NCBI GenBank assembly: GCA_903873565.1
Contig: CAIQOY010000033.1
Coordinates: 1 to 12,210 of the forward strand
Reading direction: 5' to 3'
Origin: an uncultured Actinomycetes bacterium
Lineage (GTDB): Bacteria; Actinomycetota; Thermoleophilia; Gaiellales; F1-60-MAGs149
DNA: 12,210 nucleotides
The number at the start of each line of letters is the position of its first letter. Positions within the stretch are counted from its first letter, which is position 1. This document shows, one piece after another, positions 1-7,402 of this stretch. The notes beneath the pieces were generated by a model. It was not told the origin of the DNA. It ran no database searches and was given only the letters and a program-made list of their open reading frames with translations. The position numbers were made by a program, and so were the translations under genes.

Positions 1-1020
1 CGCCGCGTAGGTGCGCAGCACGACGGGCCACTCGGGCCACGTCCTGAGGGGGTCGCGCTGGCCCGGGGGCGTCGGCCCGTGCGCGATCTCGTACACCTCG
101 ATCGCGCCCTCGCGGATCGCGTTGCCGAGGCAGTCGGCGCTGGTGTCGCCGCCGCCGAGGATCGCCACGCGCTTGCCGGCCGCGGTGATCTCGGGGCCCT
201 CCACGGGCAGACCCGCGACGCGGCGGTTCTGCTGCGCGAGGTAGGCCATCGCGTAGTGGATGCCGTCGAGCTCGCGGCCGGGGATCTGCAGGTCGCGGTG
301 GCGCTGCGCTCCCGTGGCCAGGACGACGGCGTCGACGCCGGCCCGCAGCTCCTCGAAGGAGAGGTCGGCGCCGACGGCGATGCCGGTCGCGAACTCGACG
401 CCCTCGGCCTCCATCTGCTCGACGCGGCGGTCGATCAGGTGCTTCTCCATCTTGAAGTCCGGGATGCCGTAGCGCAGGAGGCCGCCGATCCGGTCGTCGC
501 GCTCGAAGACGGTGACCGCGTGGCCCTCGCGGGCCAGCTGCTGGGCGCAGGCGAGGCCGGCCGGTCCTGAGCCCACGACGGCGACGCGGCGGCCCGTGCG
601 CCGCTCGGCCGGCTCGGGGCGGACCCAGCCCTCGTCGAACGCCCGCTCGATGATCGCGAGCTCGACCTGCTTGATCGTGACGGGCTCCTGGTCGAGGGCG
701 AGGACGCAGGCCTCCTCGCACGGCGCGGGGCAGACCGCGCCCGTGAACTCGGGGAAGTTGTTGGTGGCGTGCAGGCGGTCGATCGCCTCGTGCCAGTGGT
801 CGCGCTCGACGAGGTCGTTCCACTCGGGGATCAGGTTGCCGAGCGGGCAGCCCGTGTGGCAGAAGGGCACGCCGCAGCCCATGCAGCGGCGCGCCTGCTC
901 GCGCACCTGTCCCGCCTCGGCGGTCTCCTGCACGAAGGCGTAGTCGCGCACGCGCTCCTCGACCGGGCGGTACGGCACGACCCGGCGCTGGATCTGGAGG
1001 AAGCCCTTGGGGTCAGTCAC
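1..1020 (-). CDS. gltD: Glutamate synthase (NADPH) small subunit, 3' end cut by window edge
   Basis: The small (beta) subunit of GOGAT passes electrons from NADPH through FAD and iron-sulfur clusters to the large subunit, which makes glutamate from glutamine and 2-oxoglutarate in the cytoplasm. The visible 340 residues have the family layout. An N-terminal cysteine domain has C46, C49, C54, C58 and C97, C101, C105 (CMGCGVPFC and CPAPCEEAC). An FAD-binding GSGPAG follows at 150-155, with RIGGLLRYGIPDFK at 177-190. A second nucleotide-binding motif, GGGDTSADC, lies at 289-297. I start it at the GTG at 1020-1018 because the protein then opens TDPKGFLQI, as in known GltD. That GTG overlaps the gltB stop in GTGACTGA, so the two genes are very likely translationally coupled. 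A GAGGCGG inside the end of gltB may serve as its ribosome site. Roughly the last 130-150 residues are missing to the left. Confidence 0.97.
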   Translation of the reverse strand, partial: MTDPKGFLQIQRRVVPYRPVEERVRDYAFVQETAEAGQVREQARRCMGCGVPFCHTGCPLGNLIPEWNDLVERDHWHEAIDRLHATNNFPEFTGAVCPAPCEEACVLALDQEPVTIKQVELAIIERAFDEGWVRPEPAERRTGRRVAVVGSGPAGLACAQQLAREGHAVTVFERDDRIGGLLRYGIPDFKMEKHLIDRRVEQMEAEGVEFATGIAVGADLSFEELRAGVDAVVLATGAQRHRDLQIPGRELDGIHYAMAYLAQQNRRVAGLPVEGPEITAAGKRVAILGGGDTSADCLGNAIREGAIEVYEIAHGPTPPGQRDPLRTWPEWPVVLRTYAA

Positions 1021-4000
1021 CGGCGATCGCCGCCTCGCTGTCTCTGGCCGCGCGCTCGGCGAGCACGCGCGCGTAGTCGTCCGGCATCACCTTCACGAAG
1101 CGGGCGAGGGCGGCGGGCCAGTCGGCGAGCAGGCGCTCGGCGACGGGGCTGCCCGTGCGCTCCGCATGCTCGGCGAGGAGCCCCTTCAGGAGCTCGCGGT
1201 CCGCGGCGGCCTCGACCGGCTCGAGCGACACGCTGGCCGGGTTGACGCGGCTCTCGAAGCGGCCGTCCGCGTCGAGCACGAAGGCGATCCCGCCCGACAT
1301 CCCCGCGGCGAAGTTGCGGCCGGTCGGGCCGAGCACCACGGCGACGCCGCCCGTCATGTACTCGCAGCCGTGGTCGCCGACGCCCTCGACCACCGCGCTG
1401 GCGCCGGAGTTGCGGACGCAGAAGCGCTCGCCGGCCCGGCCGCGCAGGAAGGCGCTCCCGGAGGTCGCGCCGTAGAGGGCGACGTTGCCGACGTAGGTGG
1501 AGGTGGCGACGTCGTAGCCCGCGTCCTCGGGCGCGCGCACCACGATGCGGCCGCCCGACAGGCCCTTGCCGAGGTAGTCGTTGACCGGGCCGGTCAGCTC
1601 GATCGTCGTGCCCGGCATCGCGAAGGCCCCGAAGGACTGGCCGCCGTGGCCGTGCACCCGCAGGGTGATCGTGCCGTCCGGCAGGCCGTCGGGCCCGACC
1701 CGGCGCGCGACCTCGCCGGCCAGCATGGCCCCGAAGGTGCGGTTGATGTTGCGGATGCGGCGCTCGATCACGACCGCGCGGCCCTCGGCGAGCGCCGGCT
1801 CGGCCTCGGCGATGATCTCCGGGTCGATCTTGGCGTCGAGGGCGTGGTCCTGCGTGCGCGCGCGGATCGGGGCCGGCTCGCCCGCGCGGCGCGGGTGGGC
1901 GAGGAGCGGGGCGAGGTCCAGGGACTCGAGCCAGACCGGGCGCTCGGTCCGCTCGCGCAGGAGGTCACGGCGCCCGATCAGCTCGTCGACCGTGCGCACG
2001 CCGATCTCCGCCATCAGCTCGCGCAGGTGCTCGGCCACGAACAGGAAGTAGCGCACGACGTGCTCGGGGGTGCCGCGGAAGCGCTCGCGCAGGACGGGGT
2101 CCTGGGTGGCGATCCCCACGGGGCACGTGTTGAGGTGGCAGACGCGCATCATGATGCAGCCCGCCGCGATCAAGGGGGCCGTCGAGAAGCCGAACTCCTC
2201 GGCGCCGAGGATGGCCCCGACGAGGACGTCCCGGCCGGTGCGGAGGCCGCCGTCGACCTGCAGCGCCACCTGCCCGCGCAGGTCGTTCATCACCAGCACC
2301 TCGTGCGCCTCCGCGAGGCCCATCTCCCACGGCAGGCCCGCGTGCTTGAGCGAGGACAGGGGGGAGGCGCCGGTGCCGCCGTCGTGGCCGGAGATCACGA
2401 TGTGCTCGGCCTTCGCCTTGGCGACGCCCGCGGCGACCGTGCCCACGCCGGCCTCGGCCACGAGCTTCACCGAGATATCGGCGGCCGGGTTGACGCACTT
2501 GAGGTCGTGGATCAGCTGGGCGAGGTCCTCGATCGAGTAGATGTCGTGGTGCGGGGGCGGGCTGATCAGGCCCACGCCGGGGGTCGAGTGGCGGAGCCGC
2601 GCGATGTAGTCGTCGACCTTGTGGCCCGGCAGCTGGCCGCCCTCGCCGGGCTTCGCGCCCTGCGCCATCTTGATCTGCAGCTGGTCGGCGTCGACCAGGT
2701 ACGGGGTGGTCACGCCGAAGCGGCCGGAGGCGACCTGCTTGATCGCCGAGCGTCGCAGGTCGCCGTTGGCGTCGGGGACGGAGCGCACGAGGTCCTCACC
2801 GCCCTCGCCCGTGTTCGAGCGGCCGCCGATCCGGTTCATCGCGATGGCCAGCGTCTCGTGCGCCTCGCGCGAGATCGAGCCCATGCTCATCGCGCCCGTC
2901 GCGAAGCGGCGCACGATCGCGCTCGACGGCTCGACCTCGTCGAGGGGGACGGGCGGCCCGGCGGGCACGATCTCGAGCAGGTCGCGCAGCGCGATCGCGC
3001 GGTCCGCGCCCGCGTCGACCTCGTCGGCGAAGGCGCGGTAGGTGGCGTACTCGTCGTCGCGGACGGCGCGCTGCAGGCTGACGATCGTCTCGGGGCGCCA
3101 GGCGTGGCGCTCGCCGCCCTCCCGGAACTGGTACTCGCCGCCCGCGTCGAGGATGGCGTCGGGGCGGAGCTCGTCGACGTCGAGCTCGTAGCGCTCGCGG
3201 ATCTCGTCGGCGATGTCGCGCAGCTCGAGCCCGCCGACGCGCGAGATCGTGCCCGGGAAGTAGCGGGCGACGAGGTCGCGGCCGAGGCCGACGGCCTCGA
3301 AGATCTGCGAGCCGCGGTAGCTCTGGATCGTCGAGATGCCCATCTTCGAGCAGATCTTGAGGAGGCCCTTGCCGAGCGCCTGGATGTAGCGCCGGCGCGC
3401 CTCGCCGAGGTCGAGGTCGCCGAGCTCGCCCTTGGCGTGCAGGTCGCGCAGGGTCTCGAGCGCGAGGTACGGGTTGACGGCGGCGGCGCCGTAGCCGATC
3501 AGGAGCGCCATGTGCATGGTCTCGCGCGGCTCGCCCGACTCCACGACGAGCCCGCACATGGTCCGCGCGCCCTGGCGCACGAGGTGCGAGTGCACGGCGG
3601 CGGTGGCCAGGAGCGGGGGGATCGGCGCGTGCTCGCGGTCGGCGCCGCGGTCGGACAGGATCACGATCGTGGTGCCGCCCCAGACCAGCTGGGCGGCCTC
3701 GCGGCAGACCGTCTCGAGCGCCCGCTCGAGGCCGCGCTCGCCCTCGCCGACGGGGTAGAGCGTGCTGATCGTCGCCGCCCGGAAGCCCTCGCGCCGGAGT
3801 GCGCGCAGCTTCTCGAGCTCGCCGTTGGTGAGGATGGGCGACAGCGTGGTCACGCGCCGGCAGTGCTCGGGCGTCTCGTCGAGGAGGTTGCCGATCGCCC
3901 CGACGCCGACGCGCAGGCTCATCACGAGCCGCTCGCGCTCGGGGTCGACGGGCGGGTTCGTGACCTGCGCGAACTGCTGCTTGAAGTAGCTCGGCAGGAG

Positions 4001-5527
4001 CCGGTTGCGGTTGGTGAGGGCGGCCAGCGGCGTGTCGTCGCCCATCGAGCCGACCGGCTCCGCGCCGCTCTGCGCCATCGGCGCGATCAGGAGCGAGAGG
4101 TCCTCGCGGGTGTAGCCGAAGACCCGCTGCTGCAGGGGCAGGGCGTCCTCGTCGAGCTGCGTGCCCTGCTGGGGGCGCAGGTCGTCGAGGTGCAGCTTGT
4201 ACTGGTCGAGCCACTGCCGGTAGGGGCGCTGGCGCGAGAGGACGCGCTTGATCTCGCGGTCGCCGACCACGCGGCCCGAGGCGGTGTCGAACATCAGCAT
4301 CCGGCCCGGCTCGAGCCGGCCCGTCTCGACGATGTCGGCCTCGGGGATGTCGAGCACCCCGACCTCGGAGGCCAGGACGCAGATGCCGTCGCGGGTCCGG
4401 AGCCAGCGGCCGGGGCGCAGGCCGTTGCGGTCGAGGGTGGCGACCACCTTCTCGCCGTCGGTGGCGATCACGGCGGCCGGGCCGTCCCAGGGCTCGACCA
4501 GCGTCGTGTGGTACTCGTAGAAGGCGCGCACGTCGTCGTCGATATCGAGCGTGAGGTCGCTCCAGGCCGGCGGGATCAGCATCGCCAGGGCGTGCTCGAG
4601 CGGCCGGCCCGACTGCACGAGCAGCTCGAGGACGGCGTCCAGCTTGGCCGAGTCCGACCAGCTGTCCTCCGTGATCGGGAACAGCTTCTGGAGGTCGCCC
4701 CCGAACAGCCTGCTGTGCATCTGCGGCTCGCGGGCCGACAGCCAGTTGGCGTTCCCGCGCACGGTGTTGATCTCGCCGTTGTGGGCGATCAGGTTGAAGG
4801 GGTGCGCGAGGTCCCAGGTGCCGAGCGTGTTGGTCGAGAAGCGCGAGTGCACGAGCGCCAGCGCCGACTCGACGTCGGGGTCGCGGAGGTCCGGGTAGTA
4901 GGCGGCCACCTGCGTGGCGCGCAGGAGGCCCTTGTAGACGATCGTCTTGGAGGAGAGGCTGGCGATCGCGAAGCCGCGGATGCCCTCGGCGTGGACGGCC
5001 TTCTCGATGCGACGGCGGATCACGTACAGCTTGCGCTCGAAGGCGTCGCCCTTGCCGTGGCGGCGCTCGACGACGAGCTGGCGGATGCGCGGCGCGCTCT
5101 GGCGGGCGACGGGGCCGATCGCCTCGTCGACGACGGGGACGTCGCGCCAGCCGACGGCGCGGTGGCCCTCCTCGGCCACCGTGCGCACGGCGATCTCCTC
5201 GCAGCGCAGCCGCGCGGCGGGGTCGGCGGGCAGGAAGGCCATGCCGATCCCGTAGTCGCCGGCGGGCGGCAGGTCGAGGCCCTCCTCGGCCGCGACGCGG
5301 GCGAGGAAGCGGTGCGGCATCTGCAGCAGGATCCCGGCGCCGTCGCCCGTCTCCGGGTCGGAGCCGGTGGCGCCGCGGTGGTCGAGCCGCTCCAGCACCG
5401 TGAGGGCCTGGGCCACCACGTCGTGCGAGGCGACGCCGTCCAGGTGCACGACCGTGCCGAGGCCGCAGGCGTCGTGCTCGAACGACGGGTCGTACAGGGA
5501 GGCGGGGCGGTCGGCGGGCGGACGCAT
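1013..5527 (-). CDS. gltB: Glutamate synthase (NADPH) large subunit
   Basis: The large (alpha) subunit of GOGAT hydrolyses glutamine and channels the ammonia to 2-oxoglutarate, yielding glutamate. It is the assimilation partner of glutamine synthetase. The product has 1504 residues, the usual length. C21, in SLYDPSFEHDACGLG, is the class II amidotransferase nucleophile, exposed by removing a 20-residue propeptide. N250-G251 in HNGEINT is the expected oxyanion-hole pair. A central domain follows, then the FMN/synthase domain (about 800-1170) with KMAQGAKPGEGGQLPGHK near 955. The 3Fe-4S cysteines C1124, C1130 and C1135 lie in CIMMRVCHLNTCPVG. A C-terminal GXGXG beta-helix domain spans about 1240-1430. 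I chose the ATG at 5527 because it gives a propeptide of normal length and sits 9 bases after a TACACT hexamer. An ATG at 5551 would add eight residues but lies upstream of that hexamer. The open frame extends to 5656, but the extension crosses the operator-like repeats. Confidence 0.97.
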   Translation of the reverse strand: MRPPADRPASLYDPSFEHDACGLGTVVHLDGVASHDVVAQALTVLERLDHRGATGSDPETGDGAGILLQMPHRFLARVAAEEGLDLPPAGDYGIGMAFLPADPAARLRCEEIAVRTVAEEGHRAVGWRDVPVVDEAIGPVARQSAPRIRQLVVERRHGKGDAFERKLYVIRRRIEKAVHAEGIRGFAIASLSSKTIVYKGLLRATQVAAYYPDLRDPDVESALALVHSRFSTNTLGTWDLAHPFNLIAHNGEINTVRGNANWLSAREPQMHSRLFGGDLQKLFPITEDSWSDSAKLDAVLELLVQSGRPLEHALAMLIPPAWSDLTLDIDDDVRAFYEYHTTLVEPWDGPAAVIATDGEKVVATLDRNGLRPGRWLRTRDGICVLASEVGVLDIPEADIVETGRLEPGRMLMFDTASGRVVGDREIKRVLSRQRPYRQWLDQYKLHLDDLRPQQGTQLDEDALPLQQRVFGYTREDLSLLIAPMAQSGAEPVGSMGDDTPLAALTNRNRLLPSYFKQQFAQVTNPPVDPERERLVMSLRVGVGAIGNLLDETPEHCRRVTTLSPILTNGELEKLRALRREGFRAATISTLYPVGEGERGLERALETVCREAAQLVWGGTTIVILSDRGADREHAPIPPLLATAAVHSHLVRQGARTMCGLVVESGEPRETMHMALLIGYGAAAVNPYLALETLRDLHAKGELGDLDLGEARRRYIQALGKGLLKICSKMGISTIQSYRGSQIFEAVGLGRDLVARYFPGTISRVGGLELRDIADEIRERYELDVDELRPDAILDAGGEYQFREGGERHAWRPETIVSLQRAVRDDEYATYRAFADEVDAGADRAIALRDLLEIVPAGPPVPLDEVEPSSAIVRRFATGAMSMGSISREAHETLAIAMNRIGGRSNTGEGGEDLVRSVPDANGDLRRSAIKQVASGRFGVTTPYLVDADQLQIKMAQGAKPGEGGQLPGHKVDDYIARLRHSTPGVGLISPPPHHDIYSIEDLAQLIHDLKCVNPAADISVKLVAEAGVGTVAAGVAKAKAEHIVISGHDGGTGASPLSSLKHAGLPWEMGLAEAHEVLVMNDLRGQVALQVDGGLRTGRDVLVGAILGAEEFGFSTAPLIAAGCIMMRVCHLNTCPVGIATQDPVLRERFRGTPEHVVRYFLFVAEHLRELMAEIGVRTVDELIGRRDLLRERTERPVWLESLDLAPLLAHPRRAGEPAPIRARTQDHALDAKIDPEIIAEAEPALAEGRAVVIERRIRNINRTFGAMLAGEVARRVGPDGLPDGTITLRVHGHGGQSFGAFAMPGTTIELTGPVNDYLGKGLSGGRIVVRAPEDAGYDVATSTYVGNVALYGATSGSAFLRGRAGERFCVRNSGASAVVEGVGDHGCEYMTGGVAVVLGPTGRNFAAGMSGGIAFVLDADGRFESRVNPASVSLEPVEAAADRELLKGLLAEHAERTGSPVAERLLADWPAALARFVKVMPDDYARVLAERAARDSEAAIAGD

Positions 5528-5536
5528 CGGACCGCC

Positions 5537-5542
5537 AGTGTA
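5537..5542 (-). promoter_or_regulatory. Candidate -10 element of gltB (TACACT)
   Basis: Read on the minus strand, TACACT lies 9 bases before the gltB ATG. A transcript from it would have almost no leader. No convincing -35 hexamer is visible at 16-18 bases, but this position is close to the first GGTTCA half-site, which may matter for control. Confidence 0.5.
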
Positions 5543-5562
5543 CGCGACCATGCGCGCCGTCC

Positions 5563-5598
5563 GGTTCAGCACTTTCCCGAACTGAACCAAATGGTTCA
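5563..5598. promoter_or_regulatory. Candidate operator: three GGTTCA half-sites between gltB and the ImmA/IrrE gene
   Basis: The sequence shows GGTTCAG at 5563-5569, CTGAACC at 5582-5588 and GGTTCA at 5593-5598. The first two form an inverted repeat with 7-base arms and a 12-base spacer. The last two form TGAACCAAATGGTTCA, with 6-base arms and a 4-base spacer. The outer copies are direct repeats exactly 30 bases apart, close to three DNA turns. This patch is also the most A/T-rich stretch of the intergenic region. The first half-site lies about 21 bases upstream of the putative gltB -10 and would overlap the -35 region. The arrangement suggests a dimeric repressor or activator of gltBD, possibly also acting on the divergent gene. 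It does not match the actinobacterial GlnR box (GTnAC-n6-GTnAC). The cognate regulator is unknown. Confidence 0.6.
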
Positions 5599-5633
5599 CC
5601 AATCCCGGGGTCACGGCGGGTCGACGCGGCGCG

Positions 5634-5639
5634 TACGAT
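5634..5639 (+). promoter_or_regulatory. Candidate -10 element of the ImmA/IrrE gene (TACGAT)
   Basis: TACGAT ends 6 bases before the GTG at 5646, so the transcript would start at or near the start codon (leaderless). No Shine-Dalgarno sequence precedes this GTG, which supports that reading. The -35 region (about 5611-5616, TCACGG) is weak. Confidence 0.55.
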
Positions 5640-5645
5640 GCGCCC

Positions 5646-6212
5646 GTGGCCACCACGGACGACCGCGAGACCGCCGCCGCGCGCGGCCTCCTCGAGCGCT
5701 ACGGCGCGGTCTACGACCTGCCCGCGACGGGCCCCGTGCCGGTCGAGGACATCGCCGAGTCCCTCTGCGGCCTGCACGTGCGGGACGTCCCGCTCGACCC
5801 CGGCGTCTCCGGGATGCTGCTCCTGCAGCGCCGCGAGATCCACGTCAACGCGCTCGAGGCCGGGCTCTGGCCGGCGCGCCGGCGCTTCACGATCGCCCAC
5901 GAGGTCGGGCACTGGGAGCTCCACCGCGACGAGATCGAGGACGTCACGGTCACCCGCACCGCCGACTACGAGCCGGCCGCCCCGAAGGAGCGCTCGCCCG
6001 AGCAGGTGCGCGAGCGCGAGGCGAACCGCTTCGCCGCCGAGCTCCTGATGCCCGAGCCGCGCATGCACGACGCGGTCGGCCGCGACGGCGCGGACGTGCT
6101 CGGCCTGGCGGAGGCGTTCGGGGTGTCGGCCCTGTCGATGGCGTGGCGGCTCTACAACCTCGGCTACGTCAAGCGGCGCCCGCGCCGCGACGACTACGAC
6201 CCGGGGCTCTAG
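5646..6212 (+). CDS. ImmA/IrrE-family zinc metallo-endopeptidase
   Basis: The 188-residue product has the ImmA/IrrE (DUF955) signature. The zinc site HEVGH is at 85-89 in FTIAHEVGHWELH. The downstream REREANRFAAELLMP (122-136) supplies the third ligand, probably E125. An N-terminal region, ALEAGLWPARRRFTIAHE, and a C-terminal helical tail with ALSMAWRLYNLGYV (162-175) are also typical. Characterised members cleave XRE-family repressors: ImmA cleaves ImmR on ICEBs1, and IrrE/PprI cleaves DdrO in Deinococcus. No signal peptide or membrane segment is seen, so it should be cytoplasmic. It starts at a GTG just after TACGAT. Its TAG stop shares the CTAG at 6209-6212 with the stop of the convergent HTH-like gene, itself coupled to a sigma factor gene. 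A classical small XRE gene is absent, so that HTH-like protein is the obvious substrate candidate, which is inference. Confidence 0.92.
   Translation: MATTDDRETAAARGLLERYGAVYDLPATGPVPVEDIAESLCGLHVRDVPLDPGVSGMLLLQRREIHVNALEAGLWPARRRFTIAHEVGHWELHRDEIEDVTVTRTADYEPAAPKERSPEQVREREANRFAAELLMPEPRMHDAVGRDGADVLGLAEAFGVSALSMAWRLYNLGYVKRRPRRDDYDPGL
6209..6212. other. Shared CTAG: overlapping stop codons of two convergent genes
   Basis: The palindrome CTAG supplies the TAG stop of the ImmA/IrrE gene at 6210-6212 on the plus strand. It also supplies the TAG stop of the HTH-like gene at 6211-6209 on the minus strand. No terminator fits between the genes, so their transcripts must overlap at the 3' ends unless termination lies inside a coding region. 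Confidence 0.95.
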
Positions 6213-6811
6213 ACGCCGAAGAGGTCGTCGACGACGCGCTCGGCGTCCGTCGTCGGCTCGTCCGGCGGGGCCATCGAGGCATCCATCAGCAGGTCGAGCG
6301 GCGCGCCCGTGCGGTTGAACGCCACGGCCGGCCCGAGGCCGGCGGCGTTGTAGCGGGTCTGCCGGAGCGTCTCGCCGATCCCGCCGAGCAGGTCGCCGAG
6401 GGCGCCGGACAGCGCGGGGGCGACGCCCTGCGCGGGGATCAGCCCGCTCTCGAGCTCGTGGTAGCGCTCCGCGAGCCGCGCGCGGCCGGCCTCGCCGACG
6501 ACGCCGAGCCGCTCCGCGAGCCGGTCGACCAGCTCGGGGCGCTTGAGGCCGAGCGCGTGGCGCGCCGGCTCGAGGATGTCGGTCCACGCGCGCTCGTCGA
6601 ACATCGGCGCGGCGGCGAGCTCGTCCACGACGGCCGCGGACGGCGCGGCGGGGCCGCGGATCGACAGCGCGACCTCGACCATGTCGAGCACCTGCTGGCG
6701 GTCGTCGCCGGCCCGCTCCAGGATCGGGTCGACCGCGTCGAAGCGGCGCTCGTCAAGGGCGGCGAGGACCTCCGCCATCAGCTCGCCGAGGAGCAGCTCG
6801 CGCTCGTCCAT
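6209..6811 (-). CDS. Protein of unknown function with divergent XRE-like HTH, coupled to sigma factor
   Basis: I do not recognise this 200-residue protein by name. It has no signal peptide, membrane segment or cysteine cluster. The N-terminal half is acidic and helical. Residues 94-142 look like a divergent XRE helix-turn-helix: LVDRLAERLGV, an RLAERYHELESGLIP stretch recalling the IERG..P loop of XRE domains, then VAPALSGALGDLLGG like the last XRE helices. The C-terminus is acidic and Pro/Asp-rich (DASMAPPDEPTTDAERVVDDLFGV). The ATG at 6811 is chosen because it overlaps the sigma factor stop (TGATG), implying coupled translation and a stoichiometric link. Sitting downstream of a sigma gene and convergent with an ImmA/IrrE peptidase, it could be an anti-sigma factor or repressor that the peptidase inactivates. 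Both roles are inferred. An open frame reaches 7111 but is Arg-rich shadow sequence within the sigma gene. Confidence 0.8.
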   Translation of the reverse strand: MDERELLLGELMAEVLAALDERRFDAVDPILERAGDDRQQVLDMVEVALSIRGPAAPSAAVVDELAAAPMFDERAWTDILEPARHALGLKRPELVDRLAERLGVVGEAGRARLAERYHELESGLIPAQGVAPALSGALGDLLGGIGETLRQTRYNAAGLGPAVAFNRTGAPLDLLMDASMAPPDEPTTDAERVVDDLFGV

Positions 6812-7377
6812 CACGTCCCCGATTCTGCCTGCTCGGCCGCCGCGCGCAGGCGGTTCATCGCGCGCCAGCGGATCTGGTGGAGGTTGTTGGGCTCGACGCC
6901 GAGCTCGGCCGCGACCTCGGCGTCGGGCGCGTCCTCGAGCATCCGCTCGACGACGACCCGCTCGCGGTCGGTCAGGACCGGCACGAGCCGCGCGATCTCG
7001 TCGCGGTCGAGGACCAGGTCGAGCGCCCCGTCCTCGTAGGGCGTGCGGTCGATCTCCTCGACCGTGACGGGCTGGCGGGCCTCGGCCCGCTGCACGTCGC
7101 CGTAGGCCCACGTGGCCATCTGCGAGATCAGGCCGCCCATGTGCCGGGGCTCCTGGTCGCGGTTGTAGACCCAGAGGACGAAGCGCAGCTGGAGATTGCC
7201 GAAGACCTCGTCGACCTCAGCGCCGCGGGCCACGCGACGCGAGGCGATGCGGGCACGGCTCTCGTAGCGGCCCCACAGCTCGGCGGCCAGCCGCCGGGCG
7301 TGCTCGTCGTCGCCGGCCGCGCGCGCCGCCCGCGCCCGCCGGACCAGGTCCGCGTCGAAAGCGGCGTCGTCGACCAT
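6811..7377 (-). CDS. ECF-like sigma-70 family RNA polymerase sigma factor
   Basis: The 188-residue product resembles a two-domain sigma factor. Residues about 33-98 are a region-2-like helical segment (ELWGRYESRARIASRRV, then FGNLQLRFVLWVYNR and MATWAYGDVQRAE). Residues about 126-180 are region 4, with LVPVLTDRERVVVERM leading into the helix-turn-helix DAEVAAELGVEPNNLHQIRWRAMNRLRAA, which reads the -35 element. Region 3 is absent, as in ECF sigmas. The region-2 match is weaker than region 4, so a DNA-binding regulator with only sigma-4 homology is a minor alternative. The start is the ATG at 7377 (MVDDAAFDADLVRR). The stop overlaps the next gene's ATG, forming a two-gene operon. Upstream are a CAGAAT hexamer 8 bases before the ATG and a G-quadruplex motif. 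The target regulon cannot be told from the window. Confidence 0.88.
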   Translation of the reverse strand: MVDDAAFDADLVRRARAARAAGDDEHARRLAAELWGRYESRARIASRRVARGAEVDEVFGNLQLRFVLWVYNRDQEPRHMGGLISQMATWAYGDVQRAEARQPVTVEEIDRTPYEDGALDLVLDRDEIARLVPVLTDRERVVVERMLEDAPDAEVAAELGVEPNNLHQIRWRAMNRLRAAAEQAESGT

Positions 7378-7385
7378 CGGTCCGG

Positions 7386-7391
7386 ATTCTG
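7386..7391 (-). promoter_or_regulatory. Possible -10 element of the sigma factor gene (CAGAAT)
   Basis: On the minus strand CAGAAT ends 8 bases before the sigma ATG, matching four of six TATAAT bases. No Shine-Dalgarno sequence is seen, so a leaderless transcript is plausible. The first base is not T, so this is weaker than the other candidates in the window. Confidence 0.35.
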
Positions 7392-7402
7392 CCGGGCGCG
7401 GC

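Noticed and set aside
5528..5645. GlnR-type nitrogen box upstream of gltB
   Set aside because: No GTnAC-n6-GTnAC arrangement is present. The visible repeats are GGTTCA-based.
5528..5656. N-terminal extension of gltB by up to 43 codons
   Set aside because: It would run through the -10 and the operator-like repeats into the divergent gene. The ATG at 5527 gives a normal 20-residue propeptide before the catalytic cysteine.
2796..6587. Minus-strand open frame of about 1263 codons
   Set aside because: It is a frame-shifted shadow of gltB and its neighbours, with Arg/Pro/Ala-rich low-complexity translation and no domain.
1007..7039. Very long plus-strand open frame (about 2010 codons) opposite gltB
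   Set aside because: It is antisense to gltB, whose domains are unmistakable, and crosses several other real genes. Its Arg/Ala/Asp/Val-rich composition is what GC-rich third positions produce on the opposite strand.
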